Shown here: piece by piece, positions 24,923-34,043 of the stretch
How positions within the stretch are numbered: the stretch's first letter is position 1
How the letters are laid out: every line of letters starts with the position of its first letter
Assembly: GCF_013149275.1 (NCBI RefSeq)
Contig: NZ_JABGNA010000004.1
Coordinates: forward strand, 186,001 to 250,000
DNA: 64,000 nt
Direction: 5' to 3'
Source: Mucilaginibacter sp. SG564
Lineage (GTDB): Bacteria; Bacteroidota; Bacteroidia; Sphingobacteriales; Sphingobacteriaceae
The notes under the pieces: generated by a model
What the model was told of the DNA's origin: nothing
What the model saw: the letters and a program-made list of their open reading frames with translations, nothing else
Database searches by the model: none
Translations under genes and position numbers: made by a program

Positions 24923-26187
24923 TAGGCCGCTTCAAATTGATAGGCCTGCACTTTTTCTTTTTCACGTTGCTCTTGTTTAAAAACCAGCGCGTTAAAATTG
25001 AGATAACTATAGCCCAGGGTTATCATCACAATACACATCTCGGCATTAAACAAAGCGGTAACAATATAATTGGTAAGCAGCAGGCTAAATATGCAACCAA
25101 TACTTAAAGCAGCAAACAACCTGATAGCAGGTTTAGCCGTACTATCAGCATACTTCCGCCAGTTTTTGATAATCAATCCAAAAAATATCACAATGTAGGT
25201 GAGCACACCAGCTATACCCATTTTTACCAGCAGGTACAACCAGCCGTTATGCAAAACCGGGATAAACTGAAAATCAGTATCCTCACCCAAGCGCACAAAA
25301 GTTTTCAGGTCGACAGTTTTACCCAAACCACCAAATATCCAGTCTTTGGTATCACCCTCCATATAACTCTTCAATGCCATAAACGATTCATACCCGCGGT
25401 ATTTCATATTGATATCCTGCTCGGTATTATAATCACCCATTTTTAGCTCATTAAATGAGCCCAGCAATTTGCTCATAAAGGTTTCGGAGGAGGTTGCCTG
25501 GAAAATATCAGTAGGTATCAGCGCGAAGATCACCACCAGGAAAAATACAGTGGGAATTATCCATATCCTTTTAACCTTATCAGCCACCATGAGCAAGGCA
25601 AAACATACCATAATAATAAAGTAAGTACGGGAGGCACACATATAAATACCAAACGCGTTTACTGCCATAAACAGCTTAAACCAATGGGGCTTAAACAACC
25701 GGATATTAAACTTCCAGGTAAATAATAAACAGGCCAGGCCCATTGGCGGACCGGGTGCTCCTACTATACCCATAGCATAATGAGCCGAGTACGGATCAAA
25801 CAAAGCGCTGACGCCCATGTAGGATACCGATATAGCTGTTACCAATACTGATGTGATCAGGCCCGCATAAACCAGGGTTTTCAGGAATTTCTCAATATCG
25901 AGGCGACAGGCCAGTACAATACCCGATAGTATAAATAGCACAGGTATACAGAAGTAATAGAAATCTTTGAGGATAAGATAATTGTCGTTCTGATAACCAA
26001 CTATCAAGGCAAATAGCACAGGCAGCAATAAAATGGCAAAAACACGGGCAACCTTTATAGCGGCTAAACGATGTTTCAAAGGCATAAAAATGATCAACAG
26101 GGCAATAGCTATCACAATGGCCTGCATGTGAAAAAACGATGCCACAATGAGTATCAGCAATAAAAGTGGAAATACACGATTGATCAT
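24922..26187 (-). CDS. O-antigen ligase/polymerase-like membrane protein (Wzy candidate)
   Basis: This 421-residue integral membrane protein has 10-12 predicted helices and one long periplasmic loop around residues 205-290 (EMKMGDYNTEQDINMKYRG.. is part of it). The motif ICASRTYFIIMVCF, with Arg after Ser in the loop between helices, and the RLGEDTDFQFIPVLHNGWLY stretch with an invariant-looking HN, fit the O-antigen ligase/Wzy group (PF04932). It should polymerise lipid-linked repeat units on the periplasmic side. Its stop shares a base with the GT2 start. As in many Wzy proteins, there is little conserved sequence, so the role is inferred from topology and context. Confidence 0.78.
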   Translation of the reverse strand: MINRVFPLLLLILIVASFFHMQAIVIAIALLIIFMPLKHRLAAIKVARVFAILLLPVLFALIVGYQNDNYLILKDFYYFCIPVLFILSGIVLACRLDIEKFLKTLVYAGLITSVLVTAISVSYMGVSALFDPYSAHYAMGIVGAPGPPMGLACLLFTWKFNIRLFKPHWFKLFMAVNAFGIYMCASRTYFIIMVCFALLMVADKVKRIWIIPTVFFLVVIFALIPTDIFQATSSETFMSKLLGSFNELKMGDYNTEQDINMKYRGYESFMALKSYMEGDTKDWIFGGLGKTVDLKTFVRLGEDTDFQFIPVLHNGWLYLLVKMGIAGVLTYIVIFFGLIIKNWRKYADSTAKPAIRLFAALSIGCIFSLLLTNYIVTALFNAEMCIVMITLGYSYLNFNALVFKQEQREKEKVQAYQFEAA

Positions 26188-26200
26188 TTTTTTTAATTAT

Positions 26201-26839
26201 TTAAGCCGTTGTTGCATAAACAAAGTTGTCACGTACATAGCGGGCTGGGTTTCCTGCCCAAACCTGCTCGTCGGGTACGTCCTCAAACACCACAGAGCCT
26301 GCTCCTACTATTGAATTTTTGCCAATGGTTACCCCTTTTAAAATAGTGCTGTGCCCGCCTATAAAAGCGCCATCACGAATAGTAACCGGTTTTGTTTTTA
26401 CGCCATCCAACCTTTCGGGGTAACTGTTCCTCATCCGGGCATCAAGCGAGTGGAAGTCGGTATCATAAATAACCGTATTGATGCCTATTTTTACATGATT
26501 ACCAATGCTTATTTTATTATGACAAATAATGGCTATCGACGTAACACCTACATGATCACCAATGGTTAATTCGCCACCTTTTGCCACCACAAAATAGCAT
26601 TGCTGCTGCCGCCCGCCCATGGCATGATATTTACCACTATTGAACCAAAATTTTTTACCAATAGAAAAACTCCCCTGCAGGTTAATGTCTAATATGGGTA
26701 TGCCGAAGCCAACAAAATCGCGGTGATATTTTACGTTGTTTAAGTAAAATTTAAAACTGCTGATAAGCCACGAGTAGCCGCGTGCTATTTGATAGTAAAG
26801 CACCCGTAACAACCTGTAAAATTTCCTGATATAATACAT
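26201..26839 (-). CDS. Hexapeptide acyltransferase
   Basis: This 212-residue protein has the left-handed beta-helix fold: FSIGKKFWFNSGKYHAMGGR, LTIGDHVGVTSIAIICHNKI, ISIGNHVKIGINTVIYDTDF and TIRDGAFIGGHSTILKGVTI. The active-site His lies in YDTDFHSLDARM, much as in the plus-strand acyltransferase at 19730. The frame starts upstream at a TTG (26845), but the ATG at 26839 is better. It is 13 bases from the polymerase gene. This is the fourth acyltransferase in the cluster. Confidence 0.85.
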   Translation of the reverse strand: MYYIRKFYRLLRVLYYQIARGYSWLISSFKFYLNNVKYHRDFVGFGIPILDINLQGSFSIGKKFWFNSGKYHAMGGRQQQCYFVVAKGGELTIGDHVGVTSIAIICHNKISIGNHVKIGINTVIYDTDFHSLDARMRNSYPERLDGVKTKPVTIRDGAFIGGHSTILKGVTIGKNSIVGAGSVVFEDVPDEQVWAGNPARYVRDNFVYATTA

Positions 26840-26875
26840 GATCAACCTGATAATTATATTCCACCCCTGGGCGTA

Positions 26876-28237
26876 TCAGGCATTAAAAATGCCTGTAGCC
26901 GTTTTATTGATTATTCTTTTTGTTTGTATGGAAAACAGCACTCCCATAATGATAAATAAAATAACATTTGATAATGTTACCCCCGCTACTCCTATCTGTT
27001 TACCTAAAAAAACGGATAAGGGTACATTTACAATAGAACCTATAATACCTACATACAGCTGTAGTTTTATTTTACCTATCCCGTTTAAAAGCTGTACGTG
27101 TATGGCCTGCCATATAATGGTTATAGTATACAAACACATGGCAATGGACAGCATAACCGGTACCGTTATGGTTTTACCCAACCAAAGCCGATATAACCAG
27201 GACGACACTATGAGCAGGCAAATAGCGCAAACACTAAGGGCCACCCATAGCTTATTTATTTTGGCCACCGCGTTTTTGATCCATTCCAGGTCGTTTTTGG
27301 TGTAGGCTTCGGTAAAAGCGCTCCAAAATGGTGTAATCACAATAACAAAGAACATCAGGATAATCGAAAACAGCTTATAAGCCACATTAAAAGTAGTTAC
27401 CTCTTTGGGGCCAAATAGCTGGGTGATCACGATATTATCAGTTTCGTAAAGTACAAGGGCGTTTATTTGGATAATGAAAAATCCTCCGCCTACACCCAAC
27501 AGCTCTTTAGCGTGTTTTAAATTGATAGATCCGAAACCAGGCGCAAGCTCTTTATAGCTTCCGTTGTAGTACCAGATACTGCCTGCAACCAATACTATTA
27601 AAGGTAAACCCGCTATAATAACTACCACATCAAGCAATTCGCCCTGTTTAACCCTCATTAGAAACAATACCGCTAATAGCGACAATATTTGCCCCAGCAG
27701 GTTTAAAAAAGCGGTTTTGGCAGGAGCCTGATTGGCTGTTAAAACATTATTGATCAGCTGGATTACAAACTGAAAACAAAAAAACGCGAACACGATCAAT
27801 ACAATCATGCTCAGATAGCCTGCGGGTGTGTTATGCGCGTTTAATATTTGCTGCCACTGGATGTAAGGGTTAACAAAATAAAAAACCACAAACATGATGC
27901 TTGATATGATGAGCAACAGTGCGTAGGTTGAGCTCACATAACTTTTTGCCGCCGAAACATCGCCCAATGATATCATGGCCGCCAGCTTATTCCGCAGCCC
28001 GTTTCCAAGCCCCATATCAAATAAACCTGCCCAGGTTATGATGGAGCTTAGGGTGAGCCAGATACCGTATTGAGTTGGGTTGATATACTTGATGGTAAGC
28101 GGAATGAGCAATAACGAAATAGCAACACTCCCCCCTTTCAGTAAAACCGACTGGATGATGTTTTTTTTGGTTTTCAAAGAACGCTCGTGTCCTTTTGTAA
28201 AAAAGCGCTGAACATGAGTTTGTATAGCCTGCAGCAT
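26876..28237 (-). CDS. Oligosaccharide flippase (Wzx-like, MOP superfamily)
   Basis: This 453-residue membrane protein has about 12 helices and no signal peptide. The first helices contain NIIQSVLLKGGSVAISLLLI, and IKYINPTQYGIWLTLSSIIT is typical of polysaccharide flippases in Bacteroidota. Then LFDMGLGNGLRNKLAAMISL gives the conserved helix-2/3 region. It moves the undecaprenyl-linked repeat unit to the periplasmic face. It is the second gene after the autokinase (18-base gap), with the polymerase and transferases following. The family call is strong and the exact substrate is unknown. Confidence 0.9.
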   Translation of the reverse strand: MLQAIQTHVQRFFTKGHERSLKTKKNIIQSVLLKGGSVAISLLLIPLTIKYINPTQYGIWLTLSSIITWAGLFDMGLGNGLRNKLAAMISLGDVSAAKSYVSSTYALLLIISSIMFVVFYFVNPYIQWQQILNAHNTPAGYLSMIVLIVFAFFCFQFVIQLINNVLTANQAPAKTAFLNLLGQILSLLAVLFLMRVKQGELLDVVVIIAGLPLIVLVAGSIWYYNGSYKELAPGFGSINLKHAKELLGVGGGFFIIQINALVLYETDNIVITQLFGPKEVTTFNVAYKLFSIILMFFVIVITPFWSAFTEAYTKNDLEWIKNAVAKINKLWVALSVCAICLLIVSSWLYRLWLGKTITVPVMLSIAMCLYTITIIWQAIHVQLLNGIGKIKLQLYVGIIGSIVNVPLSVFLGKQIGVAGVTLSNVILFIIMGVLFSIQTKRIINKTATGIFNA

Positions 28238-28255
28238 AAATTATTGACTACTATT

Positions 28256-30658
28256 TTATGAGGTAGGTTCTTTTGTTTTATTAAAGATGGAGGCTAATCC
28301 GTTACTTTTTTCTTCGATGCCTTCATAACCGTAACCATAGTTACCATAACCATGCCCGTAACCGGTAATGCTATTCTTTTTAAGCTCAATATCATTTACG
28401 ATGAGGTAAAGATGTTTAGCCTTTTTTGACTTGTGCAAATCGTTCACGATACCCAGTTGTGATTTATAGGTATAATTTTGACGCACTACATAGCAAGTGA
28501 TATCTACAAACTCTTCAATGATCAGGGCATCAGAAACCAGGCCTACCGGCGCGCTATCGATGATCACATAATCAAACCTGGTACGCAGTTCCTCGATCAA
28601 AGTTTTTAGCCTGTCGTGCATTAACAGTTCGGTTGGGTTAGGCGGGATCGGCCCTGAGGATATGAAAAAGAAGTTTTCATTAAAAGTAGAAGGCTTGATC
28701 AAATTATCGATACTCTCCTCTTCGCTTGAAATTACATAGTTGGTAAAACCATGATCATTCTCCACACCAATATTTTTCAGCAACCTGGGTTTACGCAAAT
28801 CCAACTCAAGCAATACTACTTTTTTGCCAGACATAGCAATAGAATTACCCAGGTTAAGGGATATAAATGATTTACCCTCACCGCTCATGCTCGAAGTAAA
28901 CAAAATCACGTTCGATTTCCCTTTCTCCGTAACATATTTCAGATTGGTACGCACCGCCCTGATCTCTTCCGAAACTATAGAACGGAAATCATTATATATT
29001 AAAAGTTTGTTACGGTTGGTATTCCGGCTTATCTCGCCCAGTAAAGGCACACTGGTATGTTTTTCAATATCGGCCTTACTGTTGATACGGATATTGAGCA
29101 TCTCTTTTATGCTTAAGCCGGTGGCCGGTAAAAATATACCCGCGAATAATGCGATAAGGTATATCAACGATTGTTTCGGCGCGAATGGTTTTTCGCTGCT
29201 CTCGGCATTATCCAATATACGCACGCTTGACATGGTAGCGTTTTGCGAGATGGCCGTTTCTTCTTTTTTCTGCAGCAGGAATAAATAAAGATCCTGTTTT
29301 AAGCTTTGCTGCCGCGAATAATCAAGGTATATCCTTTCTTTTACCGGGGCATCGGATATTTTGTTTTCAATAGTTGAATTTTGCTTTCTGAAAGCCAGTT
29401 GTGAAACCTCTAAACTATTGCGATAGTTTTTGATACTGGCCATCAATGATCTGCGGGCCAGTTCAATCTGCTGATTAAGGTTTTGGATAATGGTGCTGTT
29501 ATCGGTAAGGTTTAACTTCAACTGCTCCTTACGTAAAAGCATTTCATTATAGGCATTTATGGCCGTACCAAAGGCAACGTCCTTAGTTATCAATGAGCTG
29601 GGTACAACCTGAGGGTTATTGGCATCATTTACGTATTTGTACAGGTCATTTACCACTGCTAATTGTACGGAGTTATCGTTCAGTTTGCTTTGGTACTGGT
29701 TAGCTCCTTCAATAAGCGCTTTTGATTGCGCGTTGATATCTGAAATCTTATTCTGAACTTTATATTGCTCCAGGTTTTTTTCAACCTTACCCAGCTCATC
29801 ACCCACAACCAACAAGCGGGCATTGATGAATTTCATGGTACTATCGGCCTTACGGATCTTGTTTGATAAGTTACTTTGCAGATACATCTGCATCAGCGTT
29901 TGTAAAATCAACTCGCCATGATCCGGGTTCTCATAACTCAGCTGCAGGTTTATCACTGTAGCCTGTTTATCATCAAGCCCGGCAGCCAGATTATCATTCA
30001 GATCCTTTGCCGCTTGTTTTTTTGACTGGATATTTAACTTGTAATATCCGGAAGGTTTAAACTTATCCGTTTTGTTTATGGTAAGGTTGTATTGACTAAG
30101 CTGGATTGGCTTTCCAAACTCACCGGTTACGTCCAGATCCTCTTTACTGTTCTTCATCCGGAAAGTGGTGTTGCTAAGGATAGCAATTTTAAACTTGCTT
30201 AAGCGGATATCCTTCTTTTTATAATCAACAAATACGGCAATTGGCGAATTATCATATATTTCATAGCTTTTCCAGCCATTGTTGTCCAGGATATGAACAT
30301 TCAAGTTGAGCGTGGTAACAGTACGGTTTATTAAACTTGTTGATTTTAATATTTTAACCTCATTATCGGCATTACTTTTTACATCAAACAGGGAAGCCAG
30401 ATCGGCATTAAGTCCATTGGTCAGCGCTTTTTCGGGGGTACCTTGCTCGTCCTCAACAATAACCTTACCCAATATACTCCATTGATTCGGGCTGTATTGA
30501 ATATAAACGAATCCGGCTATTAGGCAGGCAATAATACTTAATGCAAATACATACCAATAATTAAGGCACAAAGCGATCAACCCTCTTACATCGCTGGGCC
30601 CCTCTTCTTTTTTGTATGTAAAATCAAGTTTTTCGGCCAAAATGTCTGTGTTATCCAT
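28256..30658 (-). CDS. Exopolysaccharide tyrosine autokinase (Wzc-like)
   Basis: This 800-residue inner-membrane protein controls chain length and export. It has transmembrane helices at about 33-53 and 497-515 with a large periplasmic Wzz-like region between them, coiled-coil in its second half. The cytoplasmic BY-kinase has Walker A SSMSGEGKS (589-597), Walker A' VVLLELDLRKP (614-624) and Walker B FDYVIIDSAP (695-704). The C-terminal tyrosine cluster (Y767, Y771, Y774, Y776, Y778) is autophosphorylated in this family. It is the first gene of the cluster. Its 216-base upstream region carries TGAACAA-type sites. Confidence 0.93.
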   Translation of the reverse strand: MDNTDILAEKLDFTYKKEEGPSDVRGLIALCLNYWYVFALSIIACLIAGFVYIQYSPNQWSILGKVIVEDEQGTPEKALTNGLNADLASLFDVKSNADNEVKILKSTSLINRTVTTLNLNVHILDNNGWKSYEIYDNSPIAVFVDYKKKDIRLSKFKIAILSNTTFRMKNSKEDLDVTGEFGKPIQLSQYNLTINKTDKFKPSGYYKLNIQSKKQAAKDLNDNLAAGLDDKQATVINLQLSYENPDHGELILQTLMQMYLQSNLSNKIRKADSTMKFINARLLVVGDELGKVEKNLEQYKVQNKISDINAQSKALIEGANQYQSKLNDNSVQLAVVNDLYKYVNDANNPQVVPSSLITKDVAFGTAINAYNEMLLRKEQLKLNLTDNSTIIQNLNQQIELARRSLMASIKNYRNSLEVSQLAFRKQNSTIENKISDAPVKERIYLDYSRQQSLKQDLYLFLLQKKEETAISQNATMSSVRILDNAESSEKPFAPKQSLIYLIALFAGIFLPATGLSIKEMLNIRINSKADIEKHTSVPLLGEISRNTNRNKLLIYNDFRSIVSEEIRAVRTNLKYVTEKGKSNVILFTSSMSGEGKSFISLNLGNSIAMSGKKVVLLELDLRKPRLLKNIGVENDHGFTNYVISSEEESIDNLIKPSTFNENFFFISSGPIPPNPTELLMHDRLKTLIEELRTRFDYVIIDSAPVGLVSDALIIEEFVDITCYVVRQNYTYKSQLGIVNDLHKSKKAKHLYLIVNDIELKKNSITGYGHGYGNYGYGYEGIEEKSNGLASIFNKTKEPTS

Positions 30659-30820
30659 TTGTCTATTTTAATATAAGTACAAGGTGTTTAAGGTGTTCTT
30701 TTTTATTTGTTAAAGCCCCGGAATTATTGATCCGGAGGCAGGTATCAAATTGTAAAGTAATACGGGTTTAGCTATAGGAAAGTTAAGTCCAAAATGCTGG
30801 CTTAAAGGGGAAACTATCAG

Positions 30821-30867
30821 AATGAACAATGTGAACAATTATATAATAATGAACAAAATAAACAAAC
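30821..30867. promoter_or_regulatory. TGAACAA-type sites upstream of the autokinase gene
   Basis: AATGAACAATGTGAACAAT (30821-30839) and ATGAACAAAATAAACAAAC (30849-30867) form a cluster 160-210 bases before the autokinase start, and just before the small plus-strand gene. They share the 16-mer TGAACAAAATAAACAA with 19622-19637 at the other end of the locus. Confidence 0.5.
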
Positions 30868-30943
30868 CTCATATATGGGCATTATACATAACTATGTATA
30901 CGCTACAAGCCCCCACAAGCGAATTAAACCTAAAAAACGACTT

Positions 30944-31147
30944 ATGATGTACAACATTATAAACGATAAGACCGCGGCACTTACCGTGATCTTAGCTGTC
31001 ATAGCGGGCATCTATGGCTTTGTGAAACTCAAAAAACTAAGTATTAAAGCACCAGGAAAGCTATTGACAGACGAACAGTCGGATCTGTTGGTGATAGGTA
31101 TTTTTCATGTATTGATCTGCGCCGTGTCTATTTTTTCGCTTCTGTAA
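30944..31147 (+). CDS. Small membrane protein (hypothetical)
   Basis: This 67-residue protein starts MMYNIINDKTAALTVILAVI. A longer frame starts at 30875, but the Met pair at 30944 and 30947 is more natural. It has two hydrophobic segments (AALTVILAVIAGIYGFVKL and LLVIGIFHVLICAVSIFSLL) separated by a charged loop (KKLSIKAPGKLLTDEQSD). It is divergent from the autokinase. No family is recognised. Likely a real inner-membrane gene; the chance of a spurious frame is not small. Confidence 0.45.
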   Translation: MMYNIINDKTAALTVILAVIAGIYGFVKLKKLSIKAPGKLLTDEQSDLLVIGIFHVLICAVSIFSLL

Positions 31148-31469
31148 TAAACAGCGCGTTCAGCAATAAATTAACCTATAAGTAACTTACCCTCCAATCA
31201 ACACAATGCCCATACTCCCCCTAAACAAGAAAACAGAAAAATTAAAAGCAGGGATAATTGTTCATTTAATCAAATAAATGAACAAAACCAACGAAAACAT
31301 TCATTTCGTTCATTAAGAGCGAGAATAAAATGTAAGGTCATAAAATTACATACATTCATAAACTTATAATTAACCTACTAGTCAACTAAAACTTATAATG
31401 CAGCCTTATGGTGCTTAATTATCAATAAAGCAGTCATTAAAAGCCATATACCTGATATTTTTTAATAAC
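31148..31469. other. Intergenic region before the NTPase gene
   Basis: This 322-base AT-rich gap has no supported gene. Its only clear structure is the TTGTTCATTT palindrome at 31258-31285, listed separately, and a related TTCATTTCGTTCATT stretch near 31300. Confidence 0.6.
31258..31285. promoter_or_regulatory. TTGTTCATTT palindrome upstream of the NTPase gene
   Basis: The arms TTGTTCATTT and AAATGAACAA (10 bp, perfect) are separated by eight bases. They contain the same ATGAACAA core found at 19593-19638 and 30821-30867. It lies about 185 bases before the NTPase start and could be its operator. Confidence 0.55.
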
Positions 31470-34013
31470 ATGACAGCCTTTTCATCACAGCTATTTGAAT
31501 TATTAAAATCATATGTTTTAGAAATATCACACCTTAACCGTATCCAGGCAAGTGATTGTAAAATACTTTCAGCGCGCATAAGCGATAAAACCAATCATAC
31601 AGTAAGTGAAACTACATTAAAACGGATATATGGCTTTGCGTTGAGTAAGTTTAAACCATCATTGTTTACCATTGATGTGTTATCAAATTATTGCGGATAT
31701 AACGGGTGGGATGACTTTTGCAAAAAACAGGACAAACAGCATACTAACAATAAACATAAAAATGCAGATTGGGACTCTCTCAGTCAAAAAGCGGCCAAAA
31801 TCACCAATTTTACATTACAGGCCCTAAAAAACAAATCTGGTATTCCGTTTAATCAAAGTATCAAAAGGAATTTTCTTGAGAAACATTTTGATGATTTTCT
31901 AAAAGGCGATTACGCGGCTACCGTTTTAGTCGCTCCCCCATCTTATGGCAAAACGATTGCCCTATGCCATTGGATAGATGAACAACAGGCCCTAAACATT
32001 ACATCTGGCAGCAATGATATTATCTTGTTTTTTAGCAGCAATGCGCTAATGAACGTTTTGATCAGTGGCAAGGATTTTAATGATTGGCTATTGGCCCTGT
32101 TGGGTTATACCACTGAAGAAGACATCCTTTCACTGCTGGATAGTAGTAAGCCAAAAGAAGGCAATTTTTACCTGGTTATTGATGGCCTGGATGAACATAT
32201 GTTTAAAAATAACTGGTTCCAGTTATTGCTTGACCAGTTAATGGATATTTTTTCATTTTATCAATCGAACAAATGGTTTAAAATGGTTTTAACGATGCGA
32301 TCGGCCAACTGGATCAATAACCGGTATGTACTGGATCATGATCACCCAAAATGGTTTACAGGAGCTATTACCGATCAGCAATTATACAGCAATGTACCTT
32401 TATTTAATTTACAGGAGATAAAAGACCTATGCCTTAACATCAATCCGGAAGTGTTGACACCAATACCTGTAGATGTTGCCAACAGCTTTAATCATCCACT
32501 GTACTTTCAATTTTATTATAAACAATACAAAGATAATTTTTCTCTTAGTAACGTTGATCATACTTCTATTTACGATCTGATCTCCAATTTTATATTCAAT
32601 AAAATTTATATGGGGCATCATGCCGCTGACAAAACGCTGTTACTAAAAGGCCTTATTGAAAATATGGATTTTAAAAAGCGTGAGTATGATGTGGCCAAAT
32701 TAAAAGTAAATGATCTGTTTAGCCAATATAACCAGGCTTACAAAGAATTATTAAGTATTGGTTTTTTAAAAGAAACCAATACAAGCAACGATGCTCAATT
32801 TAATACACACGTACAATTCGGAAATAATAACTTTTTAGAACTGGCAATAGCACAAAAATTATTATACGACAATAACAACATCTTTGACGAAAACCTGGTT
32901 AAAGCCCTTAACCTATTATTTTCAAACAACGAGCTTAAAGTTGCCGTTATGAAGTGGTGCGTTATGCATGCCATGAAAAATGGGCAGCAGGAAAATTTTT
33001 CGGCACTTTCCGGGGTCGATCTTAATCCCAGAGAAAAGTCAGATCTGATTGTTTTTTTAGGTGATCTGCTACATAAAGCTTATTCGGGTCAAAGTAGTGC
33101 AGGTGCTATGACCAATTATTTTAAGCAGGATTGCAACGACGGGTTGTTTTATTATTTTTTGGGGCTTGAACTGATAACCACCGATTATAAAAAAGCTTTA
33201 CAATCATTGTTAAAATTCGAGTTATCTAATTATAAAAAGATATTAACCTACAGTACATTAGCTATTATATCGGTACTCCAACTAGACCTACCCTCGTTAG
33301 AGGCATACCTGGTAAAGCTCAGCGCTTTTTCGCACGAGGATTATCAGGAATTTACTATAAGCCCCTTAGAGTGCCTTAATACGGTGTATTATTTTTTCAA
33401 ATACGGCATTATAAAAAAGGACTTTTTTGTAACCATTACCCGGTTCTATTTTAACCCACCAAAACAAACCGGTAGCCAGCCTTATAGTCAACGGAATGAT
33501 CTTACTTATTTACTGGCAGGCTTTACCCTTGTGATATGCCAGAAACCCCGGAAAATGATCAGGTATATCAACGCGCTCCAAAAAATACATTCAACGGAAG
33601 CTGTTGGTTATAATTTCTTTTTAAAAATATTAATGGCCGACTCGTACTTTTTATTAGGCAGGGTAAAAGAGTTTAAAGCTATTAACGATCACATTTCTGA
33701 GTTGTTTAAAACTAAAGAGAGCTTGTTTACGCCATATATGAAACAAGCCTTTTATAGCCTCAAGATTAAAAAAGCTATTCTTAACAATGAATACAATACC
33801 ATTCCCGGGTACTTCAAATATCTGAACCAGGCAACAGAAAAATCAGGGAACAAGTTTTCAAAGATATTTACGATAAACTTATTAATCAATAACCCCGCAA
33901 TTGTAAACCAGGATGAAGCTTTTTATAAACAACTGGCTTATAACAACTCCAAAGCTTTGCGCGAATGCGGATTGAGCCCTGAAATATTCTCAAACCACGA
34001 TTTTTCCAATTAG
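31470..34013 (+). CDS. Large HTH-like plus STAND/NACHT-like NTPase, function unknown
   Basis: This 847-residue protein has no signal or membrane segment. Residues about 20-86 are a small helical domain (TNHTVSETTLKRIYGFALSK and KPSLFTIDVLSNYCGYNGW) that I judge HTH-like and have seen only in Bacteroidota proteins of unknown role. A P-loop domain follows: Walker A APPSYGKT (155-162), Walker B FYLVIDGLDEH (233-243) and a sensor-like LTMRSANW (274-281). DGLDE is the STAND/NACHT style. Residues about 400-847 are helical repeats, as in STAND sensor arms. It ends in a hairpin and is followed by the SusC gene. A signal-gated regulator is plausible; a defence role is possible but unsupported. Confidence 0.7.
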   Translation: MTAFSSQLFELLKSYVLEISHLNRIQASDCKILSARISDKTNHTVSETTLKRIYGFALSKFKPSLFTIDVLSNYCGYNGWDDFCKKQDKQHTNNKHKNADWDSLSQKAAKITNFTLQALKNKSGIPFNQSIKRNFLEKHFDDFLKGDYAATVLVAPPSYGKTIALCHWIDEQQALNITSGSNDIILFFSSNALMNVLISGKDFNDWLLALLGYTTEEDILSLLDSSKPKEGNFYLVIDGLDEHMFKNNWFQLLLDQLMDIFSFYQSNKWFKMVLTMRSANWINNRYVLDHDHPKWFTGAITDQQLYSNVPLFNLQEIKDLCLNINPEVLTPIPVDVANSFNHPLYFQFYYKQYKDNFSLSNVDHTSIYDLISNFIFNKIYMGHHAADKTLLLKGLIENMDFKKREYDVAKLKVNDLFSQYNQAYKELLSIGFLKETNTSNDAQFNTHVQFGNNNFLELAIAQKLLYDNNNIFDENLVKALNLLFSNNELKVAVMKWCVMHAMKNGQQENFSALSGVDLNPREKSDLIVFLGDLLHKAYSGQSSAGAMTNYFKQDCNDGLFYYFLGLELITTDYKKALQSLLKFELSNYKKILTYSTLAIISVLQLDLPSLEAYLVKLSAFSHEDYQEFTISPLECLNTVYYFFKYGIIKKDFFVTITRFYFNPPKQTGSQPYSQRNDLTYLLAGFTLVICQKPRKMIRYINALQKIHSTEAVGYNFFLKILMADSYFLLGRVKEFKAINDHISELFKTKESLFTPYMKQAFYSLKIKKAILNNEYNTIPGYFKYLNQATEKSGNKFSKIFTINLLINNPAIVNQDEAFYKQLAYNNSKALRECGLSPEIFSNHDFSN

Positions 34014-34043
34014 GCTAATAGGGTTCAAGATGAACCTAATTGG
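34006..34043 (+). terminator. Nested hairpin at the end of the NTPase gene
   Basis: CCAATTAGG (covering the stop codon) pairs with CCTAATTGG, and inside GGTTC pairs with GAACC around AAGAT. The hairpin begins at the last codons, so it could end transcription or protect the 3' end. The run of T after it is weak. Confidence 0.5.

Noticed and set aside
26838..27305. 155-codon plus-strand frame inside the flippase gene
   Set aside because: It is antisense to a gene with clear family features and has no independent support.
31470..34013. NTPase as an anti-phage (Avs/NACHT-type) defence gene
   Set aside because: No nuclease, TIR, protease or other effector domain is visible and there are no defence or mobile genes nearby. 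The HTH-like start and SusCD context fit a regulator better, though this is not excluded.
34014..34043. tRNA-like GGTTCAAGATGAACC arm
   Set aside because: It resembles a T-arm only superficially; there is no acceptor stem, anticodon arm or CCA region around it.
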